Positions 1 to 10,253 of a DNA stretch of 64,000 bases are shown here, one piece after another. The notes under the pieces were generated by a model. The model made no database searches, had not been told where the DNA came from, and was given only the letters and a program-made list of their open reading frames with translations. The translations under genes were made by a program, and so were the position numbers. Numbering within the stretch: position 1 is the stretch's first letter; each line of letters begins with the position of its first letter. Origin of the DNA: Comamonadaceae bacterium (GTDB lineage Bacteria; Pseudomonadota; Gammaproteobacteria; Burkholderiales; Burkholderiaceae_C); the NCBI GenBank assembly GCA_011391745.1, contig JAABPX010000005.1:1-64000 (forward strand), written 5' to 3'.

Positions 1-441
1 GGCGTGCATTTGTGCCAGGCGCTCTTCCAGCGCTTGAATGCGGGCTTGCAAGGCCACGATGTCCGGGGCGCTGGGGATGCCCAAATTGTCCAACGCCGCT
101 GCCACACGGGTCTCGAAAATGGATTCGAGTTTGCTCCACTGACCGGTGGCTTTGTCGCTGAGCTCGTTGGCCATGCCCGCCACCCGCTCGGTGACCTGTT
201 CGGTGGCTTGGGCCAATGCGTCCAAACGCGCTTGGGCGGCGGCTTGGGTTTTGGTTTGAAGCTGCTGGCCCTCGGTGACCAATGCTTCAAATACCTTGGC
301 CCCTTCGGCCTGGGCTTTGGCAAACGCCCCCAAGCCAGCCAACCAAATGTGTTGTGCCGAATCCTTGACGTGTTCGGCGCGTTCGGTCAGTGGGTCTTGG
401 GCGGGACTGTGTTGGGCTCGGGTGGTGTGTGATTTGTTCAT
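1..441 (-). CDS. Phasin / PHA granule-associated-like protein (3' part cut by window edge)
   Basis: Reverse strand from CAT at 439-441 reads MNKSHTTRAQHSPAQDPLTERAEHVKDSAQHIWLAGLGAFAKAQAEGAKVFEALVTEGQQLQTKTQ... without a stop to base 1; the IWLAGLGAFAKAQ-EGAKVFEALV motif is typical of PhaI/PhaF-type phasins. Missing from the ORF track because it has no stop in the window. Confidence 0.85.
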   Translation of the reverse strand, partial: MNKSHTTRAQHSPAQDPLTERAEHVKDSAQHIWLAGLGAFAKAQAEGAKVFEALVTEGQQLQTKTQAAAQARLDALAQATEQVTERVAGMANELSDKATGQWSKLESIFETRVAAALDNLGIPSAPDIVALQARIQALEERLAQMHA

Positions 442-531
442 GCCAACACTGTAAGCCTTGGGGCAAACATTGGGTAGAGGCATGCGCCTACAATTTCGGC
501 TTTGCCTTTGCGTCCACGGATATTGCCCGCC

Positions 532-1431
532 ATGACCGATACCGCTGCCTTTGCCCCCATCGACCAACGCACCCGCGCCGACATTTTGGCCAGCGTTTTG
601 CCCGCGTTGCGCCGCAGCCACGGCAAAACCATGGTTATCAAATACGGTGGCAACGCCATGACCGACCCCGCCCTGCAACAGGCTTTTGCCGAAGACGTGG
701 TGATGTTGCAGCTCGCCGGGGTTCGACCGGTGGTGGTGCACGGCGGTGGCCCCCAGATCGAGCAGCTGTTGCAGCGTTTGGGCAAACAAGGCACCTTCAT
801 TCAAGGCATGCGGGTCACCGATGCCGAGACGATGTCGGTGGTGGAATGGGTGTTGGGTGGCCAAGTGCAGCAAACCATTGTTGGACTCATCAACCAAGCC
901 GGGGGCCTGGCCATGGGCATGACCGGTCGCGATGGGGCCATGATCCAGGCCCAACGCCTGCGCTTGCGCGACACCGACAACCCAGCGCTGGTGCACGATG
1001 TGGGTCAGGTCGGTGACGTGGTGTCGGTGGACACCCGTGCCCTGCTGGGCGTGGTGGACGCGGGCATGATCCCCGTCGTCAGCCCCATCGGCTACGGTGC
1101 CGACAACGAGAGTTACAACATCAACGCCGACGTGGTGGCAGCTGCCCTGGCCAAAGCCCTGCACGCCGACCAATTGCTGATGATGACCAACATTGTGGGT
1201 GTGTTGGACAAGGCGGGGCAATTGTTGCCCGAGTTAACGCCCAAGCGCATCGATGCCTTGTGCGCCGATGGCACGATTTCGGGGGGCATGATCCCCAAAA
1301 TTGCCGGTGCCTTGGACGCCGCCAACAGCGGGGTGAGGGCGGTGAACATCTTGGACGGACGTGTGGCGCATGCGCTGGTGTTGGCGGTCTTGGGTCACGA
1401 GCCGTTTGGCACCACCATTCGCGCCCAATAA
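532..1431 (+). CDS. argB: Acetylglutamate kinase
   Basis: [43 protein letters not shown]...; ArgB motifs VIKYGGNAM and [10 protein letters not shown]; internal ATG at 532 preferred over the track start 502. Confidence 0.96.
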   Translation: MTDTAAFAPIDQRTRADILASVLPALRRSHGKTMVIKYGGNAMTDPALQQAFAEDVVMLQLAGVRPVVVHGGGPQIEQLLQRLGKQGTFIQGMRVTDAETMSVVEWVLGGQVQQTIVGLINQAGGLAMGMTGRDGAMIQAQRLRLRDTDNPALVHDVGQVGDVVSVDTRALLGVVDAGMIPVVSPIGYGADNESYNINADVVAAALAKALHADQLLMMTNIVGVLDKAGQLLPELTPKRIDALCADGTISGGMIPKIAGALDAANSGVRAVNILDGRVAHALVLAVLGHEPFGTTIRAQ

Positions 1432-1441
1432 AGGTTGCCCA

Positions 1442-2086
1442 ATGCCGTCCCCAACAGAACACGTTCCTGATCCATCGATCGATACCGATGGCGCGCAAGC
1501 CCTGCGCAAGCGCCCCAAACCGGGGGAGCGGCGCGTGCAAATTTTGCAGGCCTTGGCCGCCATGCTGGAGCAGCCGGGGGCCGAGCGCATCACCACCGCG
1601 GCGCTGGCTCAACAGTTGGAGGTGAGCGAGGCCGCGCTCTACCGGCATTTCGCCAGCAAAGCGCAGATGTTTGAAGCCTTGATCGATTTCATTGAGCAAT
1701 CGGTGTTGGGTTTTGTGGGCCAACTTGAACAAAAAGAGCCCGATGCGCGGCAACGTGCCCGCAAATTGCTCCGTTGGGTGTTGCAGTTTGCGGAAAAAAA
1801 CCCCGGCATGTGCCGCGTCATGGTGGGTGATGCACTGGTGTTGGAGCACGAGCGCTTGCAGCAGCGCGTCAATTTGTTGTTCGACAAATTGGAGTCGCAC
1901 CTGCGTCAATACCTGCGTGAAGCCGCGGTGGTGGCGGGTTCGGTCACGCCCACGGTGCATGCGCAAGCCGGCGCGGCGCTGATGATGGCTTGGTGCATGG
2001 GTCGTTTGCAGGGCTATGCCCGCAGCGGCTTTAAGCGGTGGCCCAGCGAGCACTTGGAACACCACCTCTCAGCGCTGCTGCCTTAA
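1442..2086 (+). CDS. slmA: Nucleoid occlusion factor SlmA-like TetR protein
   Basis: RRVQILQALAAMLEQPGAERITTAALAQQLEVSEAALYRHFASKAQMFEALIDFIEQSV; SlmA signature; ATG at 1442. Confidence 0.9.
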   Translation: MPSPTEHVPDPSIDTDGAQALRKRPKPGERRVQILQALAAMLEQPGAERITTAALAQQLEVSEAALYRHFASKAQMFEALIDFIEQSVLGFVGQLEQKEPDARQRARKLLRWVLQFAEKNPGMCRVMVGDALVLEHERLQQRVNLLFDKLESHLRQYLREAAVVAGSVTPTVHAQAGAALMMAWCMGRLQGYARSGFKRWPSEHLEHHLSALLP

Positions 2087-2109
2087 ACACCACGTTGGGC
2101 TCAAGACAG

Positions 2110-2143
2110 ACCCGCTGCGTTTGATCGTTGGGCGGGTTTTTTT
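2110..2143 (+). terminator. Rho-independent terminator downstream of slmA
   Basis: Inverted repeat acccgc (2110-2115) / gcgggt (2132-2137) followed by a T-tract. Confidence 0.75.
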
Positions 2144-2215
2144 GCGGGAGCTTGAAAAAAGCACGGTCGTTCGATTATGATGGCGCACCTTCAGCACTTC
2201 TAACCCCACCTCACC

Positions 2216-2860
2216 ATGCTCAGCGCCGCCAACCAACACCTTGTGGAGAACGCCGAAGCCCCGCGCGCTTTACACAAAGGCCAACAAACCAAAGCCGCCA
2301 TCGTGGATGCGGCGCTGGGCTTGGCCACGCAGATTGGTTTGGAGGGCTTGTCGATCGGTGCGTTGGCCGAAGTCATGCGCATGAGCAAATCGGGTGTGTT
2401 TGCGCACTTTGGCTCGCGCGAAGAGCTGCAAATGTCCGTGATCCGTGAGTACCACGTCCGCTTTGAGCAAGAGGTGTTTTACCCAGCTTTGGAGGCCCCT
2501 CGCGGCTTGCCGCGCTTGCGCCAATTGTTTTCAAACTGGATGCAGCGCACGTCGGTGGAGATCGACTCCGGTTGTATCTACATCAGCGGTGCGGTGGAGT
2601 TTGATGACCGGCCCGGCCCAGTGCGCGACACCTTGGCGAGCTCCGTGCAGGTGTGGCTCGATGCGGTGCGCCGTGCCATTGAGCAGGCCATTGAACAAGG
2701 GCACTTGACGCCAAGCACCGACGCGCACCAAATGGGTTTTGAAATTCACGCCTTGATTTTGGCCCTGCACTACGAGGCACGGTTTATGCGAAACCCGGCA
2801 TCGTTTGAGCGGGCGGTCAAGGGCTTTGATGCCATTGTGGCGCGCAACAGCGGCCATTGA
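2216..2860 (+). CDS. TetR/AcrR family transcriptional regulator
   Basis: N-terminal HTH KAAIVDAALGLATQIGLEGLSIGALAEVMRMSKSGVFAHFGSREELQ; sits just upstream of a beta-oxidation cluster. Confidence 0.9.
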   Translation: MLSAANQHLVENAEAPRALHKGQQTKAAIVDAALGLATQIGLEGLSIGALAEVMRMSKSGVFAHFGSREELQMSVIREYHVRFEQEVFYPALEAPRGLPRLRQLFSNWMQRTSVEIDSGCIYISGAVEFDDRPGPVRDTLASSVQVWLDAVRRAIEQAIEQGHLTPSTDAHQMGFEIHALILALHYEARFMRNPASFERAVKGFDAIVARNSGH

Positions 2861-2890
2861 TTTTTCACTTTCACCACAGGAGACCTCACC

Positions 2891-4687
2891 ATGCCCATCT
2901 ACAACCCGCCCCTGCGCGACATGCAGTTCGTCATGCACGAGGTGCTGCGTGTTCAAGACGAATTCAAGGCCTTGCCCGCCCACGCCGAGACCGATGCCGA
3001 CACCATCAACGCGGTGCTCGAAGAGGGCGGTAAGTTCGCCGCCGAGGTGGCATTCCCGCTCAACATCAGCGGTGATGAAGAGGGCTGCACGCTGGACAAA
3101 ACCACCCATGCGGTGACCACCCCCAAAGGCTTCAAAGAGGCCTACGCCAAGTACATCGAGGGTGGCTGGGCAGCCCTGTCGTGTGACACCGAGTACGGTG
3201 GTCAAGGTTTGCCTTTTGTGGTGAACCAGTGCTTTTACGAAATGATGAATTCGGCCAACCAGTCGTGGACCATGTACCCCGGCCTGAGCCACGGCGCATA
3301 CGAGTGCTTGCACGCACACGGCACGCCCGAGCAAAAAGCGCTCTACCTGCCCAAGCTCACCAGCGGTGAGTGGACCGGCACCATGTGCCTGACCGAACCC
3401 CATTGCGGCACCGATCTGGGTTTGCTGCGCACCAAGGCCGAGCCGCTGGCCGATGGCAGTTACGCCATCACTGGCCAGAAAATTTTCATCAGCGCGGGTG
3501 AGCACGATTTCACCGACAACATCATTCACCTGGTCTTGGCTCGCCTGCCCGACGCGCCGGTGGGCAGCAAAGGCATCAGCCTGTTTGTGGTGCCCAAGTT
3601 CAAGGTCAAGGCCGACGGCAGCCTGGGTGAGCGCAACGCCATTCACTGCGGCGCACTCGAACACAAAATGGGCATTCACGGCAACGCCACCTGCCAAATG
3701 ATTTTGGACGGTGCGGTGGGCACCTTGGTGGGCCAACCACACAAAGGTTTGGCGGCCATGTTTGTGATGATGAACGCCGCCCGTCTGGGTGTGGGCAACC
3801 AGTCCTTGGGCCTGACCGAAGTGGCGTATCAAAACGCCTTGGCTTACGCCAAAGACCGCATCCAAATGCGCAGCCTCTCGGGTACCAAAGCCAAAGACAA
3901 AGCCGCCGACCCCATCATCGTGCACCCCGATGTGCGCAAGATGCTGCTCACCGCCAAGGCCTACGCCGAAGGCGGCCGCGCCATGGCCATTTACTGCGCG
4001 TTGTTGTTGGACAAAGAGTTGCACCACCCCGACGAAAAAGTGCGTCAAGACAGCGCCGAGATGGTGGCGCTGCTCACCCCCATCGTCAAAGCCTTCATCA
4101 CCGACAACGGCTTTGAAGCCACCAACCACTGCATGCAGGTCTTCGGCGGCCACGGCTTCATCAAAGAATGGGGCATGGAGCAGTATGTGCGCGACGCGCG
4201 CATCAACATGATTTACGAAGGCACCAACACCATCCAGAGCTTGGACTTGTTGGGCCGCAAAATCTTGGGCAACAACGGTGCGACCTTAAAGAAGTTCGGC
4301 AAGCTCATCGGCGCCTTGGTGACTGAGGAGGGCGTGAACGAAAAAATGGCCGAGTTCATCAACCCGCTGGCGGTGCTGGGTGAGCAGATCACCAAGTTCA
4401 CCATGGAGATCGGCTTCAAGGGCTTGCAAAACCCCGACGAGGTGGGCGCTGCGGCGGTGGACTACCTGCGCGTGGCGGGCCACTTGGTGTTTGGGTACTT
4501 CTGGGCGCGCATGGCGCAGACCGCGTTGCAACAAATCGCCGCCGGCAACACCGACCCCTTCTACCCAGCCAAGCTGCAAACCGCGCGTTTCTACTTCGCC
4601 AAACTGTTCCCTGAAACCGCCACACTGATGCGTCGCGCCCGTGCCGGCAGCCGCGTGCTCATGGACACCGACCTCGCCTTGGCTTAA
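2891..4687 (+). CDS. Acyl-CoA dehydrogenase (about 600-aa type)
   Basis: MCLTEPHCGTDLGLLRTKAE, GDGSYAITGQKIFISAGEHD-type region, QVFGGHGFIKEWGMEQYVRDARINMIYEGTN. Confidence 0.95.
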   Translation: MPIYNPPLRDMQFVMHEVLRVQDEFKALPAHAETDADTINAVLEEGGKFAAEVAFPLNISGDEEGCTLDKTTHAVTTPKGFKEAYAKYIEGGWAALSCDTEYGGQGLPFVVNQCFYEMMNSANQSWTMYPGLSHGAYECLHAHGTPEQKALYLPKLTSGEWTGTMCLTEPHCGTDLGLLRTKAEPLADGSYAITGQKIFISAGEHDFTDNIIHLVLARLPDAPVGSKGISLFVVPKFKVKADGSLGERNAIHCGALEHKMGIHGNATCQMILDGAVGTLVGQPHKGLAAMFVMMNAARLGVGNQSLGLTEVAYQNALAYAKDRIQMRSLSGTKAKDKAADPIIVHPDVRKMLLTAKAYAEGGRAMAIYCALLLDKELHHPDEKVRQDSAEMVALLTPIVKAFITDNGFEATNHCMQVFGGHGFIKEWGMEQYVRDARINMIYEGTNTIQSLDLLGRKILGNNGATLKKFGKLIGALVTEEGVNEKMAEFINPLAVLGEQITKFTMEIGFKGLQNPDEVGAAAVDYLRVAGHLVFGYFWARMAQTALQQIAAGNTDPFYPAKLQTARFYFAKLFPETATLMRRARAGSRVLMDTDLALA

Positions 4688-4723
4688 TGTTCCCGTTCCC
4701 CAACCACCACAAAGGAGACTGTT

Positions 4724-5167
4724 ATGTTCGCTAAAACCCTTGCATTTGCCGCCTTGGCCACCGCCAGCCTGTTCGCCAGCGCCCAGAGCACACCCGTGGG
4801 CCTATGGAAAACCATCGACGACGAATCCGGCAAAGAAAAATCGCTGGTGCGCATTCAAGAGGCCAATGGTCAATTGACCGGCACGATTGAAAAGTTTTTG
4901 GACCCCGCCACCAAGCCCGACGTCACGTGCAACGAATGCAGCGATGAACGCAAAGGCAAACCGATTTTGGGCATGCAAATTTTGCGTGGCCTCAAAGCCA
5001 CCGGTGACGCGGCGCGTTGGGACGGGGGCGAAATTTTGGACCCCAACAAGGGCAAGATTTACAAAAGTCGCATCACCCTGATTGAAGGCGGTAAGAAGCT
5101 GGAGATGCGTGGCTACATCGGCACTCCCCTGCTTGGCCGCACCCAAACCTGGCTTCGCGTCGAGTAA
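4724..5167 (+). CDS. DUF2147-type secreted protein
   Basis: Signal peptide then TPVGLWKTIDDESGKEKSLVRI...NPNKGKIYKSRITLIEGGKKLEMRGYIGTPLLGRTQTWLRVE, typical of DUF2147. Confidence 0.85.
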   Translation: MFAKTLAFAALATASLFASAQSTPVGLWKTIDDESGKEKSLVRIQEANGQLTGTIEKFLDPATKPDVTCNECSDERKGKPILGMQILRGLKATGDAARWDGGEILDPNKGKIYKSRITLIEGGKKLEMRGYIGTPLLGRTQTWLRVE

Positions 5168-5206
5168 ACCGACGCCCCGGCGTCCCAACACAGCTCTGGA
5201 AACACC

Positions 5207-7618
5207 ATGTCTCGTTTCATTGTTCGCAAAGTCGCCGTATTGGGCGCGGGGGTGATGGGCGCGCAAATCGCGGCCCATTTGGTCAACGTCAAAGTGCCGG
5301 TGGTGCTGTTTGATTTGCCGGCCAAAGAGGGGTCCAAAAACGGCATCGTCCTGCGCGCGGTGGAGAACCTGCGCAAGATGAAGCCCTCGCCCTTGGGGGT
5401 GAGCAGCGACGCCGATCGCATTGTGCCGGCCAACTACGAGGACGATTTGGCGCAACTCAAAGACTGCGACCTCATCATCGAGGCGATCGCCGAGCGCATG
5501 GACTGGAAGCGCGATCTCTACGCCAAGATTGCACCGCACGTGGGCGCGAACACGCTGCTCGCGTCCAACACCTCGGGCCTGTCGATCACCGCGCTCAGCG
5601 ACGCCTTGCCCGAGGCGCTGCGCACGCGGTTTTGTGGCATTCACTTCTTCAACCCACCGCGCTACATGAGTTTGGTGGAGTTGATCGCGACACCCGCGAG
5701 CGCGCCCGACATGCTCGACCGTTTGGAGGCCTTTGTCACCAGCACGCTGGGTAAGGGTGTGGTGCGCGCCAAAGACACGCCCAACTTCGTGGCCAACCGC
5801 ATCGGTGTGGTCGGCATGCTCAGCACCATGCGCGAGGTCGAGCGTTTTGGTTTGACCTACGACGTGGTGGACGACCTGACCGGCAAACGCTTGGGTCGCG
5901 CCTCCAGCGGCACTTTCCGCACCGCCGATGTGGTGGGCTTGGACACCATGGCCCACGTCATCAAGACCTTACAAGACACCTTAAGCGCCGAGACCGATCC
6001 GTTTTACGGCAGTTTCGGCACACCCGAGGTGCTCAAGACGCTGATTGAAAAAGGCCACTTGGGCCAAAAGAGCAAGGCCGGTTTTTACAAGAAGGTGGGC
6101 CGTGATGTCATGCGTTTTGACATGGCCAGCCAAGACTATGTGCCCGGCGGTGAAAAAGCCGACGAGGTCTATGGTCGCATGCTCAAAAAGCCCGCCGCCG
6201 AGCGCTTGCAGTTGCTGCGCAACAGCGAAGGCCCGCAAGGCCAATTCCTGTGGGCGATTTTGCGCAACGGTTTCCATTACGCTGCGGTTCACTTGGCCGC
6301 CATCGCCGAGACCGCCCGCGACGTGGACTTGGCCATGCGCTGGGGCTTTGGCATGAAACAAGGCCCGTTTGAGCTGTGGCAAGAAGCCGGCTGGCTCAAC
6401 GTGGCCAAGATGGTGCAAGAGGACATTGACGCCGGCAAAGCCCTGTGCAACACACCCTTGCCCGATTGGGTGTTTAAAGGCCCGGTGGCCGAGGCCGGTG
6501 GTGTGCACACCGCGCAGGGTTCTTGGAACCCCAGCGCGGGCCGTTTCGAGTCGCGCCGCCGTTTGCCGGTGCACGACCGACAGATCTTCCCCGAGTTGCT
6601 CTTGGGTGAGGCCGGTCCGCGTTTTGAGCAAGCGGGCACCACGGTCATGGATAACGGCGCACTGCGTGTGTGGACCTCCGATGAGCCCGCGTTGAAGGGT
6701 GTGTTGATCGCCAGCATCACCAGCAAGATGCACACCATCAGCATGGCGGTGTGTGAAGGCCTGATGGCCGCAGTCGATTTGGCCGAACAGTCGTATGAAG
6801 GCCTGGTGATTTGGTCGGGCGATGAGCCGTTCAGCGTCGGCGCCGATTTGCAAGCCATGCTGCCGGCCTTCATGGCCGTCGGCGTGTCGGCGGTGGAAGA
6901 CGCCGAAGGCTTCATGCAACAAACCTTCTTGCGTTTGCGTTATGCGCAAGTGCCGGTGGTCAGCGCGATCCGTGGCATGGCCTTGGGCGGCGGCTGTGAA
7001 ATGGCGGTGCACTGCGCACGCCGTGTGGTGCACATGGAGAGCTACATCGGCTTGGTCGAGGTGGGTGTGGGTCTGATCCCCGGTGCCGGTGGCTTGACCT
7101 ACATTGCACGCCGTGCCGCCGAAAACGCGCAAGCGTCCACCGGCAAAGACCTCTTGCCCTTCCTCACCGAAGGCTTCACCGCCGCGGCCATGGCCAAGGT
7201 CGGCACCAGCGCCTTGGAGTCGCGCCAACTGGGTTATGTGTTGCCCACCGACGTGGTGGTCGCACACAAAGATGAGCTGCTGTTTGTGGCGGCCAATGAG
7301 GCGCGCGCCCTGTTCCACAGCGGCTACCGCCCGCCCTTGCAGACCCTGTTTGCGGTGGTTGGCCGTTCGGGCAAGGCCACCATCATGGGGCAGCTGGTCA
7401 ACATGCGCGATGGGGGCTTCATCAGCCAACACGATTTCCACATCGCCACCTTGATCGCCAACGTGCTCACTGGTGGCGATGTCGATCCCGGCACCCTGGT
7501 CAGCGAAGCCTACCTGATGACGCTGGAGCGCCAAGCGTTCTGTGCCTTGATCGTGCACCCCAAAACCCAAGAACGGATTTTGGCCATGCTCAACACCGGT
7601 AAGCCCTTGAGAAATTGA
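5207..7618 (+). CDS. 3-hydroxyacyl-CoA dehydrogenase / enoyl-CoA hydratase fusion (FadJ/FadB-like)
   Basis: N-terminal Rossmann VAVLGAGVMGAQIAAHLVN, GIHFFNPPRYMSLVELI, C-terminal crotonase-like AIRGMALGGGCEMAVHC. Confidence 0.94.
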   Translation: MSRFIVRKVAVLGAGVMGAQIAAHLVNVKVPVVLFDLPAKEGSKNGIVLRAVENLRKMKPSPLGVSSDADRIVPANYEDDLAQLKDCDLIIEAIAERMDWKRDLYAKIAPHVGANTLLASNTSGLSITALSDALPEALRTRFCGIHFFNPPRYMSLVELIATPASAPDMLDRLEAFVTSTLGKGVVRAKDTPNFVANRIGVVGMLSTMREVERFGLTYDVVDDLTGKRLGRASSGTFRTADVVGLDTMAHVIKTLQDTLSAETDPFYGSFGTPEVLKTLIEKGHLGQKSKAGFYKKVGRDVMRFDMASQDYVPGGEKADEVYGRMLKKPAAERLQLLRNSEGPQGQFLWAILRNGFHYAAVHLAAIAETARDVDLAMRWGFGMKQGPFELWQEAGWLNVAKMVQEDIDAGKALCNTPLPDWVFKGPVAEAGGVHTAQGSWNPSAGRFESRRRLPVHDRQIFPELLLGEAGPRFEQAGTTVMDNGALRVWTSDEPALKGVLIASITSKMHTISMAVCEGLMAAVDLAEQSYEGLVIWSGDEPFSVGADLQAMLPAFMAVGVSAVEDAEGFMQQTFLRLRYAQVPVVSAIRGMALGGGCEMAVHCARRVVHMESYIGLVEVGVGLIPGAGGLTYIARRAAENAQASTGKDLLPFLTEGFTAAAMAKVGTSALESRQLGYVLPTDVVVAHKDELLFVAANEARALFHSGYRPPLQTLFAVVGRSGKATIMGQLVNMRDGGFISQHDFHIATLIANVLTGGDVDPGTLVSEAYLMTLERQAFCALIVHPKTQERILAMLNTGKPLRN

Positions 7619-7634
7619 ACCCCTTGGAGTCCCC

Positions 7635-8840
7635 ATGAAACAGTTGCAAGACGCTTACATCGTTGCGGCCACCCGCACCCCCATTGGCCGCTCGCACAAG
7701 GGTGCGTTCAAACACCTGCGTCCCGACGACCTGCTGGCCCACGCCTTGCGCGCCGCGGTCGCCCAAGTCCCGGGCTTGGACCCCAAGGCCATCGAAGACG
7801 TGATCTGTGGTTGTGCCATTCCCGAAGCCCAGCAAGGCCTGAACGTGGCGCGCATCGGTGCCATCTTGGCCGGTTTGCCCAACAGCGTGGGCGGCATCAC
7901 CGTCAACCGCTTTTGCGCCTCGGGTTTGTCGGCCATTGCCATGGCCGCCGACCGCATCCGCGTGGGCGAGGCCGACGTGATGATCGCCGCTGGCACCGAG
8001 AGCATGAGCATGGTGCCCATGATGGGCAACTCGCCCAGCCTCTCGCCCACGATTTTCGCCAACACCGACGACATCGAGCGCTACGGTATTGCTTACGGCA
8101 TGGGCTTGACGGCCGAGAAAGTCGCGCAGCAGTGGAAGGTTTCCCGCGACGAACAAGACGCGTTTGCGGTGCAGTCGCACGCCCGCGCCGTGGCCGCCAT
8201 GCAGGCCGGTGAGTTCAAGGACGAGATCACGCCCGTGACCGTGCAAGACCGCCGCGTCGACTTGGATTCGGCGCAGGTCTCGGTGAGCGAGCGCACCATC
8301 AGCTTGGACGAGGGCGCACGCCCCGACACCACCTTGGAAGGCTTGGGCAAATTGCGCACGGTCTTTTCAGCACGCGGTTCGGTCACCGCTGGCAACAGCT
8401 CACAAACCAGCGATGGTGCGGGGGCCTTGATCTTGGCCAGCGAAGCGGCCATTAAGCGCTACAACCTCACGCCTTTGGCGCGTTTTGTCAGCTACGCCAG
8501 TCGCGGTGTGCCGCCCCACATCATGGGCATCGGCCCGGTCGAGGCCATTCCCGCCGCGCTGCGTTACGCGGGCTTGACCCAACAAGACATCGACTGGTTC
8601 GAACTCAACGAGGCCTTTGCCGCGCAATCGCTGGCCGTGATGAACACCTTGGGCTTGGACCCCGCCAAGGTCAACCCCATGGGCGGTGCGATCGCCTTGG
8701 GTCACCCCTTGGGTGCCACGGGTGCCATTCGCGCCGCCACCGTGGTGCACGCGCTCAAACGTCACCAAAAGAAATACGGCATGGTGACCATGTGTGTGGG
8801 CATGGGCCAAGGCGCCGCTGGCATTTTCGAAAGGGTTTGA
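7635..8840 (+). CDS. Acetyl-CoA C-acyltransferase (thiolase)
   Basis: TVNRFCASGLSAIAMAADRI, NEAFAAQSLAVM, NPMGGAIALGHPLGATGA, MCVGMGQGAAGIFE. Confidence 0.95.
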   Translation: MKQLQDAYIVAATRTPIGRSHKGAFKHLRPDDLLAHALRAAVAQVPGLDPKAIEDVICGCAIPEAQQGLNVARIGAILAGLPNSVGGITVNRFCASGLSAIAMAADRIRVGEADVMIAAGTESMSMVPMMGNSPSLSPTIFANTDDIERYGIAYGMGLTAEKVAQQWKVSRDEQDAFAVQSHARAVAAMQAGEFKDEITPVTVQDRRVDLDSAQVSVSERTISLDEGARPDTTLEGLGKLRTVFSARGSVTAGNSSQTSDGAGALILASEAAIKRYNLTPLARFVSYASRGVPPHIMGIGPVEAIPAALRYAGLTQQDIDWFELNEAFAAQSLAVMNTLGLDPAKVNPMGGAIALGHPLGATGAIRAATVVHALKRHQKKYGMVTMCVGMGQGAAGIFERV

Positions 8841-8842
8841 CC

Positions 8843-9607
8843 ATGAGCGACATCCTGACCCACACCGAAGACGGTGTGTGCACCCTGACCTTCAACCGCT
8901 TGGACAAAAAGAACTCCATCACTGCGGCCATGTACGCGACCTTGGCCGAAGCCCTGCGCCAAGCGCAAACCGACGACGCGGTGCGCTGTGTGGTGTTTCA
9001 AGGCCACGAGACGGTGTTCTCGGCTGGCAATGACATCGCCGACTTTTTGAACCACCCGCCATCAGAACCCAGCGCACCGGTGTTCTTGTTCTTGCGGGCC
9101 TTGGCCGAATTTCCGAAGCCCTTGTTGGCGGCGGTGTGTGGCCCGGCCGTGGGTATTGGCACGACCATGCTCTTGCATTGCGACTTGGTCTACGCCGGTG
9201 ACAACGCCGCGTTTGCCATGCCGTTTGTGAACCTGGGTTTGTGCCCCGAGGCCGCATCGAGCTTGCTCGCGCCGCAGATGATGGGTTACCACCGTGCGGC
9301 AGAGGCCTTGTTGCTCGGCGAGCCCTTCATGGCCGAAGCGGCGCTGGAGGTGGGCTTGGTCAACCGCGTGTTGCCACCCACCGAAGCGGCGGCTTATGCC
9401 CATTCGGTGGCGATCAAGCTGGCACAAAAACCCCTGACCTCTTTGATCGAGACCAAGCGCTTGATGAAACAACCGCACATGGCCGCCGTGCTCGACACCA
9501 TCGAGCGCGAAGCGCAGACCTTTGCCCATTTGTTGCGCGGCCCAGCCGCCAAAGAGGCGTTTGGGGCTTTTATGGCGCGGCGAAAACCCAACTTCGCTGG
9601 GCTGTGA
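8843..9607 (+). CDS. Enoyl-CoA hydratase/isomerase family protein
   Basis: Crotonase fold: LDKKNSITAAMYATLAEAL, ETVFSAGNDIADF, AVCGPAVGIGTTMLLHCDLVYA; ATG at 8843. Confidence 0.93.
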   Translation: MSDILTHTEDGVCTLTFNRLDKKNSITAAMYATLAEALRQAQTDDAVRCVVFQGHETVFSAGNDIADFLNHPPSEPSAPVFLFLRALAEFPKPLLAAVCGPAVGIGTTMLLHCDLVYAGDNAAFAMPFVNLGLCPEAASSLLAPQMMGYHRAAEALLLGEPFMAEAALEVGLVNRVLPPTEAAAYAHSVAIKLAQKPLTSLIETKRLMKQPHMAAVLDTIEREAQTFAHLLRGPAAKEAFGAFMARRKPNFAGL

Positions 9608-9624
9608 ACGGGGGCCGGTCGGCC

Positions 9625-10233
9625 TCAACGCAAGCCGGTGAGGGTTTGGTAGGCGGCCCGGGTGTTGGGGCTTACCGAGGCCAACACCTGTTGGTGTGGC
9701 GTTTGGTGGCGCATCACCAAACGCGCCGAGGCCACGGCCTGCGAGCGGCAAAACCAATGGCAAGAATGCTGGAACAAAAACAGCTCCGCACTCATGCGAA
9801 ACGCTTGATCGCGGGAGGACAGGCCGTCCCCGTTGGCATGCACTTCGGCGATGCCACGGGCGTGGATGGCAGCCAAGTCGCGCCAGTCAAAACACTGCGC
9901 TGGCAAAAGCTGGTTGACCCAAGGCAGCGCCAAAGGCCAACGGCTGGTGCGCCAACGGGCCGCATCGATGCGCGCCATGGATGGTTGAAGCTGTTGCAAG
10001 TGATCGGCCAAAGACGCTTGCTGACTGTTCAGCAATTGCCAAATCGACTCCCGGCGCGAGAGTTCACTTTCGCCCAGTGCGCGCAAGTAGCCGTCGATGA
10101 GTTGGCCCATCAGCTTCTCAATCGGGTGCGCGCGCAGGTGCTCGGCGAGCAAGGCGATGCGGCGGGCTTGTTCGCGGTTTTTTTGCACCCAGGCGATGAG
10201 GGCCGCCAACCCCATTAAGATGACCATTTCCAT
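9625..10233 (-). CDS. Hypothetical protein with N-terminal hydrophobic segment
   Basis: MEMVILMGLAALIAWVQKNREQARRIALLAEHLRAHPIEKLMGQLIDGYLRALGE...; long ORF between two gene clusters. Confidence 0.7.
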   Translation of the reverse strand: MEMVILMGLAALIAWVQKNREQARRIALLAEHLRAHPIEKLMGQLIDGYLRALGESELSRRESIWQLLNSQQASLADHLQQLQPSMARIDAARWRTSRWPLALPWVNQLLPAQCFDWRDLAAIHARGIAEVHANGDGLSSRDQAFRMSAELFLFQHSCHWFCRSQAVASARLVMRHQTPHQQVLASVSPNTRAAYQTLTGLR

Positions 10234-10253
10234 GCCCTTATTGTCTGAGCTTT

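Noticed and set aside
4-432. Plus-strand ORF of 142 aa at the left edge
   Set aside because: The opposite strand encodes a coherent phasin-like protein; the plus frame is a shadow ORF.
438-800. Many long antisense ORFs throughout (for example 2531-4153, 4802-5956, 5981-7636, 11240-12682, 39412-40944, 49275-50921)
   Set aside because: Low-complexity His/Gln/Gly/Arg-rich translations exactly opposite well-supported genes; a known artefact of high-GC coding sequence.
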